Below, piece by piece: positions 33,881 to 41,533 of a DNA stretch of 64,000 nucleotides (positions are counted from its first letter, which is position 1; each line of letters opens with the position of its first letter). The translations under genes were made by a program, and so were the position numbers. The stretch is from DATKJS01 sp050015275 (GTDB lineage Bacteria; Acidobacteriota; Aminicenantia; Aminicenantales; Saccharicenantaceae): NCBI GenBank assembly GCA_050015275.1, contig JBEKBS010000008.1:1-64000 (forward strand). The letters are read 5' to 3'. The notes beneath the pieces are model-generated. The model was given only the letters and a program-made list of their open reading frames with translations, had not been told where the DNA came from and ran no database searches.

Positions 33881-35695
33881 ATGAGCCGATTCATCCGACT
33901 TCTGGCTACCTGCGCCCTGGCCGCTGTGGGCGTAGCGGGCCTCATCTTTCTCTCAGCGTGCAGCAGCACTTCGTCCTCGGCCGGTGGCACGGGCTCTGTG
34001 CGCTTGCTGGTGACGGACGCGCCCTCTGACGACTGGCAGGAAGTGACCGTCCATGTCAAGTCCGTCAGTCTCCGCAATGCCAGCGACCAGTCCTGGAACT
34101 CTGTCTGGACCGCCGATTCCGCGAACCCGGATTCAGGCAAGCTGAACCTCATCGACCTGTCCGGGGTGGCCCAGCTCCTGGCCAGCGCGACGATTCCCGC
34201 CGGAACCTATGACCGCCTGCAGCTCGCCATCAACACAGATCCGACGTCCATGACGCTTGTGGACGATAACGGGAACACGATCGACCCGGCCAACATCACG
34301 GTCGTCGACCCGAGCGGGAACGGTCAGATCAAGGTGGACATCAGCCCCGCGATCACCGTGGCCGACGGGACCAACAATATCCTGCAGATCGATTTCGACC
34401 TGGCCCATCCGCTGTCCATCATCGTCGAGAACGGGAAGGTCGTCATCAACCTCCAGGTCCGTCACAAAGCCGTGCCGCGCAACCTCCGCGACATCCAGTT
34501 CGCCCGGACCATCGGCCTGGCGAAAGAGAAGAGCGACACGGGCTTCACCGTTACGACGGACCAAGGCTCGGACGTCGTCTTCGGAGCGGACTCCAACACG
34601 ATCTTCGTCGACGTCGACAATAACGCGGCGGGCAGTCTCGCCAACATGCCCGTGGGGGCCGGCCATTACGCCCTCGTGGCGTCCAACATGAACGCCGACG
34701 GGACCCTCTACGCGCGGCGGGTCTGGTATTCCGCCGACGAAACGAAGCTCCCCGTGTTCACCCCCGAAGGGCTCGTGCGCCGGGTGGGGAGCAACTGGAT
34801 CAAGGTCCTCAACAAGGACATCCAAGACACCGGCGGCAACAGCCATTCCTGCCGTTGGGATGCGGATACGATCTTCGTGGATGCGAACACGGTCTGGACC
34901 TTCCAGACCGACATCTCGATGGGGACCGGCACGGTCGTGCTCCAGGACATCCGGCGGGGTTTCCGCGTTTCCGTGGACTATGTGGACGCGACGGCCACTC
35001 CCAAGGTGGCTAAGACGATCAACGTCCAGAGCGCCCATGACGAAGGCCCTATCCGGTCCGTCTCGGCCACGGGTTTCACCTTCGGCGGCGGCGGTTACTG
35101 CCAAGGGTGGGAATATCCCGTCCCTTCCGATGGCGGGCAATCCTACTCTCATGAGTGGCTCTACAGCACCGTCACCGACCATCTCTTCTCCTGGTGGTAC
35201 TTCGGCTTGCCGTCCAGCAGCTCCACGAGCATCCAGGACTTCATGGACACGGTCAGCCAGGCCTTGGCCGCCCACCTCAGGGTCTTCGCCAGGGCCAATC
35301 TCTATTGGGACGTGTCCAATAGCCAGTGGGTCGCTGAAACCGTCGTCCTCGCCCCCGAAAAGCTGCCCGATCCCGCCGGGATCACCACCGCGTACACGGC
35401 GGCCAGCGGGTCCATGGGAGTTTCGACGTTCGATTGGAACAATGGAACGCTCCCCACGGTCATGACCGTCTTCCTGGATGCGACCGGAGATCTTCAGACG
35501 GTCGTCGAATCCCTGCGCTGGAACTCCACTACCAAGATCCTCACGTTCACCGTCCCCGTCCTTCCCGCCGATTGGCCATCCCTCCTGACGCCCAGCCTCT
35601 TCGCTGTGAGAATCTGGGTCCGGCCGGTCAAAGGGAGCGACGGCACCTTCACTTGGCACGCCTATACGGTGATGGCGTTCCAGATCGTCAGCTGA
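33881..35695 (+). CDS. DUF4382 lipoprotein
   Basis: 604 aa from ATG 33881, with AGGAGG 5 nt upstream; an in-frame extension to 33740 runs through the promoter and is not used. Signal peptide ends in lipobox FLSACSS. Residues about 35-195 match DUF4382 (GSVRLLVTDAPSDDWQEVTV, LNLIDLSGVAQLLASATIPAGTYDR-type motif). The remaining 400 residues are beta-rich, with GSDVVFGADSNTIFVDVD and DADTIFVDANTVWTF repeats resembling DUF5666-like strands. It is an envelope protein of unknown function. A strong terminator follows. Confidence 0.82.
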   Translation: MSRFIRLLATCALAAVGVAGLIFLSACSSTSSSAGGTGSVRLLVTDAPSDDWQEVTVHVKSVSLRNASDQSWNSVWTADSANPDSGKLNLIDLSGVAQLLASATIPAGTYDRLQLAINTDPTSMTLVDDNGNTIDPANITVVDPSGNGQIKVDISPAITVADGTNNILQIDFDLAHPLSIIVENGKVVINLQVRHKAVPRNLRDIQFARTIGLAKEKSDTGFTVTTDQGSDVVFGADSNTIFVDVDNNAAGSLANMPVGAGHYALVASNMNADGTLYARRVWYSADETKLPVFTPEGLVRRVGSNWIKVLNKDIQDTGGNSHSCRWDADTIFVDANTVWTFQTDISMGTGTVVLQDIRRGFRVSVDYVDATATPKVAKTINVQSAHDEGPIRSVSATGFTFGGGGYCQGWEYPVPSDGGQSYSHEWLYSTVTDHLFSWWYFGLPSSSSTSIQDFMDTVSQALAAHLRVFARANLYWDVSNSQWVAETVVLAPEKLPDPAGITTAYTAASGSMGVSTFDWNNGTLPTVMTVFLDATGDLQTVVESLRWNSTTKILTFTVPVLPADWPSLLTPSLFAVRIWVRPVKGSDGTFTWHAYTVMAFQIVS

Positions 35696-35715
35696 CAGCT
35701 CGGATCGGATCACCG

Positions 35716-35751
35716 ACAGCCGCGGGCGCCGGGCCCGCGGCTGTTTTTTTT
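35716..35751 (+). terminator. Intrinsic terminator after the DUF4382 lipoprotein
   Basis: Perfect 11-bp stem (35717-35727 with 35733-35743), 5-nt loop, T8. The stem can extend by one A-T pair. Confidence 0.9.
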
Positions 35752-35827
35752 CTCCCCGCCCATTTTCGATCCTTCGGATCTTAGGAATGCCGTTCCTGTC
35801 CCGTGATTTTGGGCTGATCGGAAGCCA

Positions 35828-35857
35828 TTGCCATGCGGGCGGGAGAATTGATAAGAT
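35828..35857 (+). promoter_or_regulatory. Candidate promoter of the zinc-ribbon gene
   Basis: TTGCCA (35828-35833), 18 nt, TAAGAT (35852-35857). Leader about 14 nt to ATG 35878, with GGAGCGGAG in it. Confidence 0.45.
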
Positions 35858-35877
35858 GATCGGAGCGGAGACAAGAG

Positions 35878-36114
35878 ATGATCAAGCCTGTCGATCGAAC
35901 GTCCGATTATCTTGAGTTCGAGTGCGCGGCCTGCCGCACGGCCTTCCACCACGCCATCCGGATCTACAATGACGCCCCGGCCCAGGACGAAGCGCAGGAA
36001 TATGATATTCGGAACTGGTCCGCCGCGGGCTTCGAGGTCCAGTGCCCGCGCTGTTTTGCCGAGAAGACCTATAAGCTCGACATCCGGCCGGAGAAAAAAA
36101 GGGGCGTGATGTAA
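35878..36114 (+). CDS. Small zinc-ribbon protein, unknown function
   Basis: 78 aa. Two CxxC knuckles, CAAC at residues 16-19 and CPRC near 58-61, should bind one zinc ion. The intervening part is acidic with an aromatic FHHAIRIYND segment, and the tail is basic (RPEKKRGVM). It has its own promoter. No family is recognised; a nucleic-acid- or protein-binding adaptor is plausible from size and zinc ribbon only. Confidence 0.7.
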   Translation: MIKPVDRTSDYLEFECAACRTAFHHAIRIYNDAPAQDEAQEYDIRNWSAAGFEVQCPRCFAEKTYKLDIRPEKKRGVM

Positions 36115-36184
36115 AGGGCGGTGGGGATCGCGCTCCCGGGAGAGCGGCCCTCAGGTGCGGGCGGAAGCAGGGGAGAGGCCGCTC

Positions 36185-36547
36185 TCAGGCGACCGAGGAT
36201 GGGATCCTCGAATCCTGTTGATAGATGTGCTTGATCAGGCTAAGGATGCTGTTCGAGATCCTGTGCCTGAACTCGACGCCCAGCTCGAAGAGGTCCTCAT
36301 CTTTCTTGACGTTGAGCCACTTGACTTCCCCCTCGAGGGTGATGAGCTCGTTGGCCCCGGCGAGCTCGATCTGGATCTTGATGTGCGAGCCGACGTCGAA
36401 CAGCTCCTTGGTGAAGATCCTCGCCCCCCCGAGAGAGATGTCGCCGGTATGCGCGTTGATCCCGATTCCGTTTCTTGCCTGGAGGGTAGGCTTGATCGAG
36501 GCGTTGTTCCGTTCGACGATCCGGTCTTCCTTGCGCTTGTTGGCCAT
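36185..36547 (-). CDS. PilZ-domain protein
   Basis: 120 aa, a single PilZ domain. Candidate c-di-GMP-binding residues are the N-terminal RxxxR-like stretch KRKEDRIVERN and the DISLGGARI motif ([DN]xSxxG) near residues 36-44. EGEVKWLNVKKDEDLFELGVEF forms the barrel strands. It would act as a soluble c-di-GMP effector. AAGGAGG precedes the ATG. The YajQ-family gene at 45077 is another possible nucleotide-binding protein in the window. Confidence 0.82.
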   Translation of the reverse strand: MANKRKEDRIVERNNASIKPTLQARNGIGINAHTGDISLGGARIFTKELFDVGSHIKIQIELAGANELITLEGEVKWLNVKKDEDLFELGVEFRHRISNSILSLIKHIYQQDSRIPSSVA

Positions 36548-36695
36548 CGCAGCCTCCTTACTCCATTAAGCTCCCGAACCCGCCCAGTTTCGGCCGGCGC
36601 CCGGGGAGGGTCAATCGCCTCTGGGGGTGATTCACGAGGTGATTGGCTGCTCCTTCGCGGGGGATTCCACGGGGCGCCCGCCGGTCCGCGGGGGC

Positions 36696-37046
36696 TCAGA
36701 AAATCAGCCCGCTCCCCTGGCGGTTCCTTAGGAAGAGAAAGACGAGACGGATGAGCAGAAAGATGATCCCCCCCGAGAGGGCCAGGGCGTAAAGGATCAG
36801 GAAAACGACATTCATGACCGGGAGCTTCCGCCCCACCACCCATGGGTAGATCAGGTCGAACATGGTCTTTCCAAAGAAGATGATCAGGAGCGTCAGCCCC
36901 AGGACCGACCGATAGAGAAAGGGCTTGGCGTTGGACATGTCGACCTGATCAAGGTTGATGAGGGGATAGAGGAACCAGGCCGTGATGATCCAAAGGGCGA
37001 GGGTGAAGACCAGGACGACCCGCCTGTCGATCTTGTCCGGCCTCAA
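36696..37046 (-). CDS. Small integral membrane protein, unknown function
   Basis: 116 aa with three predicted membrane helices (VVLVFTLALWIITAWFLY; SVLGLTLLIIFFGKTMFDL; VVFLILYALALSGGIIFLLI). The N-terminus MRPDKIDRR and C-terminus RNRQGSGLIF are basic. No family is recognised. It lies 35 nt downstream of the amino-acid permease on the same strand and could be cotranscribed with it. Confidence 0.65.
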   Translation of the reverse strand: MRPDKIDRRVVLVFTLALWIITAWFLYPLINLDQVDMSNAKPFLYRSVLGLTLLIIFFGKTMFDLIYPWVVGRKLPVMNVVFLILYALALSGGIIFLLIRLVFLFLRNRQGSGLIF

Positions 37047-37081
37047 GCCAAGCCTCCGCCGTCCATCTTTCGGTCCGCCGC

Positions 37082-38497
37082 CTACCGGCCGGATTTTTCC
37101 GCCTTGTCGAGGGCGCTACCCCGGGCGCCGTAGGCGAAGTAGATGATCAGGCCGAGGGCCAGCCAGATCAGGAACCTGAGCCAGGTCACGAGAGGCAGGC
37201 TCATCATGAGGTAGCCGCAGAGGAGGATCCCGATCGCGGGCAGGACCGGGCTGAGGGGCGTCCGGAAGGGCCTATGGATGTCGGGCCGGGAGTAACGGAG
37301 AGCGATGACCCCGGCAGCCACGATGATATAGGCAAAAAGAGTCCCGATCGAGCAAAGTTCGGCGGAAACGTCAATGGGGGTGAGCGCCGCCGCTACGGCC
37401 ACGATGCTTCCCGTCATCCAGGTGGCGATGTGGGGCGTCTTGAACCGGGAGTGGACTCGCGACAGGAGCGGGGGAAGCAGGCCGTCGCGCGACATGGCGA
37501 ACAGAATCCGGGGCTGCCCCATGATCAGAACGAGCAGGACGCTCGTGATCCCGGCGATCGCTCCGACGCTGATCAGGGCGGATGCCCAGGGCATCTTCAG
37601 GGTGTTGAGCACCAGGGCGATCGGGTCGGCGACGCCGAGCTCCTTGTAGGGCACGATCCCCGTCATGATGGCGGCCACGGCCATGTAGAGGATCGTCGCG
37701 ACGATGAGCGAGGCCATGATCCCGACGGGCAGGTCTTTTTGCGGGTTCTTCGCTTCCTCGGCCGTCGTCGAAACGGCGTCGAACCCGACATAGGCCAGGA
37801 AGACGATGGCGGCGGCCGTCATCACCCCTTTGAAGCCGAAGGGCAGGAAAGGATGCCATTTTGCGGGGTCCACATGTCCGACCGTCGCCACGATAAAGAA
37901 CAGGATGACGGCCAGCTTGATGATGACGATGGTCAGGTTGACGCGGGAGCTCTCCTTGATGCCCCGCGCGAGCAGCCAGGAGATGAGCATGACGATGGCC
38001 ACCGCCGGCAGGTTCAGCACACCGGGGTTCTTGTCGAACGGTGAGGCGGAAACGGCCTGGGGGATATGGATGCCGAAGCCGTTCTTGAGGAGGTTTACGA
38101 AATAGGCGGACCACCCCGTCGAGACCAGAACGGCCGCCACCATGTATTCAAGGATCAGGTCCCAGCCGATGATCCAGGCGAAGATCTCGCCGAGCGTGGC
38201 GTAGCCGTAGGTGTAAGCGCTCCCTGAGACGGGGATCATCGCCGCGAGCTCCGCATAACACAGGGCGCTGCAGGCGCACGCGAAGGACGCGATGGCAAAG
38301 GAGAGGATGATGCCCGGCCCGGCGTTCTTGGCCGCCTGGACGCCGGGCAGGACGAAGATCCCGACGCCGATGATGCAGCCGATGCCGATGGCCGTCAGGT
38401 CCCAGGCCGTCAGGGCCCGCCGGAGCTTGTGACCTTCGACTTCGGTGTCGGCCATGATCCGGGTCATGGGTTTCGTTCGCAGCAGCCAGCTCTTCAT
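37082..38497 (-). CDS. APC-superfamily amino-acid permease (cationic amino-acid transporter type)
   Basis: 471 aa with twelve hydrophobic segments. The LeuT-fold substrate motif GIGCIIGVGIFVLPG in the first helix, CYAELAAMIPVSGSAYTY, and FLAYVGFDAVSTTAEEAKNP in the sixth helix are typical of YfnA/CAT permeases. It imports an amino acid, perhaps basic, by proton or sodium coupling. AAGGAAAACCC precedes ATG 38497 and a good promoter lies just upstream. Confidence 0.9.
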   Translation of the reverse strand: MKSWLLRTKPMTRIMADTEVEGHKLRRALTAWDLTAIGIGCIIGVGIFVLPGVQAAKNAGPGIILSFAIASFACACSALCYAELAAMIPVSGSAYTYGYATLGEIFAWIIGWDLILEYMVAAVLVSTGWSAYFVNLLKNGFGIHIPQAVSASPFDKNPGVLNLPAVAIVMLISWLLARGIKESSRVNLTIVIIKLAVILFFIVATVGHVDPAKWHPFLPFGFKGVMTAAAIVFLAYVGFDAVSTTAEEAKNPQKDLPVGIMASLIVATILYMAVAAIMTGIVPYKELGVADPIALVLNTLKMPWASALISVGAIAGITSVLLVLIMGQPRILFAMSRDGLLPPLLSRVHSRFKTPHIATWMTGSIVAVAAALTPIDVSAELCSIGTLFAYIIVAAGVIALRYSRPDIHRPFRTPLSPVLPAIGILLCGYLMMSLPLVTWLRFLIWLALGLIIYFAYGARGSALDKAEKSGR

Positions 38498-38518
38498 GGG
38501 TTTTCCTTTTCTTCGAGG

Positions 38519-38547
38519 CTTATACCATACGGGGAATGGGCCGTCAA
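38519..38547 (-). promoter_or_regulatory. Promoter of the APC permease
   Basis: Minus strand: TTGACG (38547-38542), 17 nt, TATAAG (38524-38519). Leader of about 15 nt. Confidence 0.55.
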
Positions 38548-38656
38548 ACCCGGGACCGGCCCCTGATCCTGACCCGCGTCCGAACGAAGGGGCATCCCGG
38601 GCGCCCCGGGGGCGGCCGATGGGACCCCGAGGGAGGATGGCGCCGTTCGCGCGGCG

Positions 38657-38685
38657 TTGACAGACCCGCGGAAATGTATGACAAT
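38657..38685 (+). promoter_or_regulatory. Candidate promoter of the ATP-grasp gene
   Basis: TTGACA (38657-38662), 17 nt, GACAAT (38680-38685). Start near 38692. This argues against translation from upstream in-frame TTG 38657. Confidence 0.4.
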
Positions 38686-38716
38686 CGGTCTGGACCGCGG
38701 GCCGCCCGAGGAGTTC

Positions 38717-39691
38717 ATGACCCGAATGGCGTGGCCTGGGGTCTTGGATATGGAATCGACCTCATCGCACGACTTGGCAGTCTCCCTGGATTGGGAATAC
38801 GACTGGGACTTCATCCGTCTCGTCGAAGAGGAAGCGCGCGCCCTGGATCTGAAGACGGTGACCGTCTCTCCGGCCAACGTCGCCGGATGCCTGGAGGAAC
38901 TCCGGTCGGGCCGGCTCGAGTTCCGCGTCCTCCTCGACCGCGCTGCGGCGTCCTCGGCGGACTTCCTGGCTTTCCAGACGGTCGCCATCGAGCGGGGGCT
39001 GGACGTCATCGAACCCGTCGGCAAGCTCCGCTGGGCCTCCGACAAGGCGACCATGCATCTCGAGTTCATCACCCACGGCGTCCACACGCCGCACACCCTG
39101 ATCCTCCCCTCCTATGAATCGACGCGGGTCCCGCCGCTCCGTCCCGACGAGCTCCTCCCGCTCGGGCTGCCGTTCGTCATCAAACCGGCCAACACGACGG
39201 GCGGGAGCCTGGGGGTCCTGGAGGCCGCTTCAAGCCTCGAGGACGCTCTGACGGCGCGCCAGGCCTATCCGCTGGACAAGTACCTTCTCCAGGAGAAGAT
39301 CATCCCCGAAGACCGGGACGGCCGCCGGTTCTGGTTCCGCGGGTTCTACATCCTGGGCGAGGTCCACTCCACGTGGTGGGACGACCGGACCCACGTTTAC
39401 GATGAACTCGCCGACGGCGAGGCCGAGCGCTACGCGCTTGGACCGCTCGAGGAGATCGTCCGGACGATCGCCCGGATCTCCGGGCTGAGGTTCTTCTCGA
39501 CGGAGATCGTCCGGGACGTCCGGGGGAGGTTCGTTGCCGTCGACTATGTCAACGAGATCTGCGACATGAGGCTCAGGTCACGGCACCCGGACGGTGTGCC
39601 GGACGCCGTGGTCCGGAAAATCGCCTCCCGGATCGCCTCGTACGTCCGCGAAGGCCTTTTGGCCCGCCCGGGGGAGATCGCTGGCGGATGA
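38717..39691 (+). CDS. ATP-grasp ligase, D-Ala-D-Ala-ligase-like
   Basis: 324 aa from ATG 38717 (GAGGAG 3 nt upstream; an ATG at 38726 is also possible). The ATP-grasp subdomains show FVIKPANTTGGSLGVLEA (phosphate-binding loop), YLLQEKIIPEDRDGRRFW and the metal-binding end FVAVDYVNEICDMR. It joins a carboxylate to an amine or thiol through an acyl phosphate. The N-terminal DLAVSLDWEYDWDFIRLVEEEAR resembles peptide- or natural-product-type ATP-grasp enzymes rather than Ddl. Substrates are unknown, and no obvious partner gene is adjacent. Confidence 0.75.
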   Translation: MTRMAWPGVLDMESTSSHDLAVSLDWEYDWDFIRLVEEEARALDLKTVTVSPANVAGCLEELRSGRLEFRVLLDRAAASSADFLAFQTVAIERGLDVIEPVGKLRWASDKATMHLEFITHGVHTPHTLILPSYESTRVPPLRPDELLPLGLPFVIKPANTTGGSLGVLEAASSLEDALTARQAYPLDKYLLQEKIIPEDRDGRRFWFRGFYILGEVHSTWWDDRTHVYDELADGEAERYALGPLEEIVRTIARISGLRFFSTEIVRDVRGRFVAVDYVNEICDMRLRSRHPDGVPDAVVRKIASRIASYVREGLLARPGEIAGG

Positions 39692-39737
39692 TCGACGCTC
39701 CCGGTCATTGCGGGATCCATGGAGGGAGGGCGCTCTT

Positions 39738-40115
39738 ATGAAATTCAGGGGATTGCTGATCATCGCCCTGCTGACGGCTGTGGTCGCTTATTTCATCTAT
39801 TTCGCCAAGGTCGAGAACGGGAAGGGCGGGCTCCAGACGGAGATCGACCAGTACGCCAAGACGAAGATCAAGCTGACCCAGGTCAACCTCGACTCCCTGG
39901 CCCGGGAAATCCTTTCCTTCGCGACGGGCGACCAGGGCCTTCCGGAGGACCTCAAGCAGCTCCAAAGGTGGCGGCCGTCCCTCGGGATGGGGCTCGTGGA
40001 TGCCTGGGGCACGGCGGTCAAGTACGAGAGACTCTCCGACACCGAGTTCCGCCTCCGGTCGGCCGGGCCCGACGGCGTTTTCGACACGCCCGATGACATC
40101 GTGAAGGATTATTGA
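39738..40115 (+). CDS. GspG-like pseudopilin C-domain protein
   Basis: 125 aa, starting at ATG 39738 after GGAGGGAGGG. A single hydrophobic helix (GLLIIALLTAVVAYFIYF) anchors it. The end DAWGTAVKYERLSDTEFRLR followed by SAGPDGVFDTPDDI is the calcium-binding C-terminal motif of type II secretion major pseudopilins. The N-terminus lacks the G/FTLxE prepilin cleavage site, so it should remain an anchored protein instead of entering a pilus. No other secretion genes are adjacent. Confidence 0.7.
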   Translation: MKFRGLLIIALLTAVVAYFIYFAKVENGKGGLQTEIDQYAKTKIKLTQVNLDSLAREILSFATGDQGLPEDLKQLQRWRPSLGMGLVDAWGTAVKYERLSDTEFRLRSAGPDGVFDTPDDIVKDY

Positions 40116-40122
40116 TCCCGGA

Positions 40123-40503
40123 TCAATCGGAGGGGGGCTCTCGCCGGGAGAACAAGCGGCGGACCTTCTCCCAGAACCCGGGCTTGTGGGCCGCTTCCTC
40201 GATCTCCACTTTCCTGACCGACTTGCGGAACGGGGCCTTGGGCGAGTAGTAGAAGGAGTGCTTGAGGAGGGAGAGGTCGTAGGCCTTTTTCTTCTCGGGG
40301 TCCCGGAGGGTCTGGTAGGCCTCCTGGATCCGCTCTAAGATCAGGCGGCGCTCCTCTTCCGTGACCAGGCTGTACGTGGCCAGCGAATCGGCGTGGTAGG
40401 TCGCCAGGGCACGCTGGTAGCCTTCCCAGATCTCTTCCTTGGAGGCCGTCCTTTCCACGTTCAGGAGTTCGTAGCAGTTCCAGTCCTCGATCCTCTTGAT
40501 CAT
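40123..40503 (-). CDS. J-like domain protein (HPD changed to HAD)
   Basis: 126 aa. Residues 6-70 fold like a DnaJ J-domain: NCYELLNVERTASKEEIWEGY, then YHADSLATYS, then IQEAYQTLRDPEKKKAYD. The invariant HPD tripeptide that stimulates Hsp70 ATPase is HAD here. The C-terminal half is basic (SVRKVEIEEAAHKPGFWEKV RRLFSRR region). It overlaps the upstream MinD-like gene by 4 nt, so the two products probably act together. Confidence 0.75.
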   Translation of the reverse strand: MIKRIEDWNCYELLNVERTASKEEIWEGYQRALATYHADSLATYSLVTEEERRLILERIQEAYQTLRDPEKKKAYDLSLLKHSFYYSPKAPFRKSVRKVEIEEAAHKPGFWEKVRRLFSRREPPSD

Positions 40504-41441
40504 CGGCCCTCCGGGAAGCGGATCTCCGGCGGCGTCCGGTGGGAGAATTCGACCGAATAGGCCAGCTCTTCGGCGGCCTCGCGGACGGCCTTGGCGGCGG
40601 CCGAATCCTTGTGATCAAGGTAGAAAGGACGGAGCGATCTCAGGGATGAATGGACCCTCTCGTCGTAGGGGATGGCCCCGAGGTAGTGGAGGTCGATGAG
40701 GAGGTACCTCCTGGCGACGTCGGCCACGGACCGGCCGAGGAGAACGTCCCGCTCGTCCCGGGCCTTGTTCATGATCAGGCAGGGCCGGAAGTTCCGGAGG
40801 GCCCGGTAGAGGATCGTCCCGTAGGACCGGTCGGCGTCGACGAGCGACTTGAAGAAACTGTACAGGGACTGGGAGTTTTTCTCGATCTGGTCGAGCATCT
40901 TCTGGTGGAGGTCCGGGATCCGGTAATGGTCCATGTAGAGCTTGAGGACCCGCATGATGCAGGACTTCAGGAACAGGTAGGAGTTCTCGATCGCCGTCGG
41001 CTCGGGCGTGGCCACGACGATGCCGGGGTTGGCGCTCAGGAAGAAATCGAGGGTATTGAACGAGCTCCCCGTCCCGAGGTCGAGGATGATGTCCTGGGCT
41101 CCGAGCTGCCGGATCTGGCGCAAGAGCCGGAGCTTCTTGTAGTGGTTCAGGTTGGCGATGAAGAGGATGTTCTCCGTCCCGCGGATGATCCGGAGCCCCC
41201 GGAAAGGCGTCTCGACAGCCGCTTCCTCCAGGGTCGGGAGCTTGTTCGTCAGAAAATCGCCCAGATCCGGGTGCCCGTTCCTCATCCCCAGGAGGGTGTG
41301 GAGGTTGGGCCCGCCGAGGTCGGCGTCGATGAGAAGGACGTCGCGCTCGAGGGAGGCCAGGTGGAGACCGAGGCTGCTCGAAACGAAGCTTTTCCCCGTC
41401 CCGCCTTTTCCTCCACCGACGGCCCAGATCCTTGTATCCAT
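40500..41441 (-). CDS. MinD/ParA/FleN-like deviant Walker ATPase
   Basis: 313 aa. The deviant Walker A GGGKGGTGKSF lies at residues 9-19, with VLLIDADLGGPNLHTLLG and IILDLGTGSSFNTLD as the second and third ATPase motifs. TPEPTAIENSYLFLKS matches FleN/FlhG-type proteins. A long middle helix region (about 165-215) separates it from typical ParA. Such ATPases position flagella, chemoreceptors or other polar machines. No flagellar gene is visible. It is translationally coupled to a J-like protein. Confidence 0.82.
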   Translation of the reverse strand: MDTRIWAVGGGKGGTGKSFVSSSLGLHLASLERDVLLIDADLGGPNLHTLLGMRNGHPDLGDFLTNKLPTLEEAAVETPFRGLRIIRGTENILFIANLNHYKKLRLLRQIRQLGAQDIILDLGTGSSFNTLDFFLSANPGIVVATPEPTAIENSYLFLKSCIMRVLKLYMDHYRIPDLHQKMLDQIEKNSQSLYSFFKSLVDADRSYGTILYRALRNFRPCLIMNKARDERDVLLGRSVADVARRYLLIDLHYLGAIPYDERVHSSLRSLRPFYLDHKDSAAAKAVREAAEELAYSVEFSHRTPPEIRFPEGR

Positions 41442-41459
41442 GTCCTTAGCGTAAGGATT

Positions 41460-41488
41460 ACCTTAGCACACTCGTCCCCGCATTTCAA
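41460..41488 (-). promoter_or_regulatory. Promoter of the MinD/J-like pair
   Basis: Minus strand: TTGAAA (41488-41483), 17 nt, TAAGGT (41465-41460). Leader about 11 nt, containing AAGGA. Its -35 lies 2 bp from the divergent symporter -35. Confidence 0.45.
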
Positions 41489-41489
41489 A

Positions 41490-41519
41490 TTGACTTCGCG
41501 GGCGCTTTTCTTTTAGAAT
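41490..41519 (+). promoter_or_regulatory. Promoter of the symporter, setting its start codon
   Basis: TTGACT (41490-41495), 18 nt, TAGAAT (41514-41519). Transcription near 41526 would exclude GTG 41522, so ATG 41534 with a 7-8 nt leader is the likely start. Confidence 0.5.
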
Positions 41520-41533
41520 GCGTGCCTCCGACG

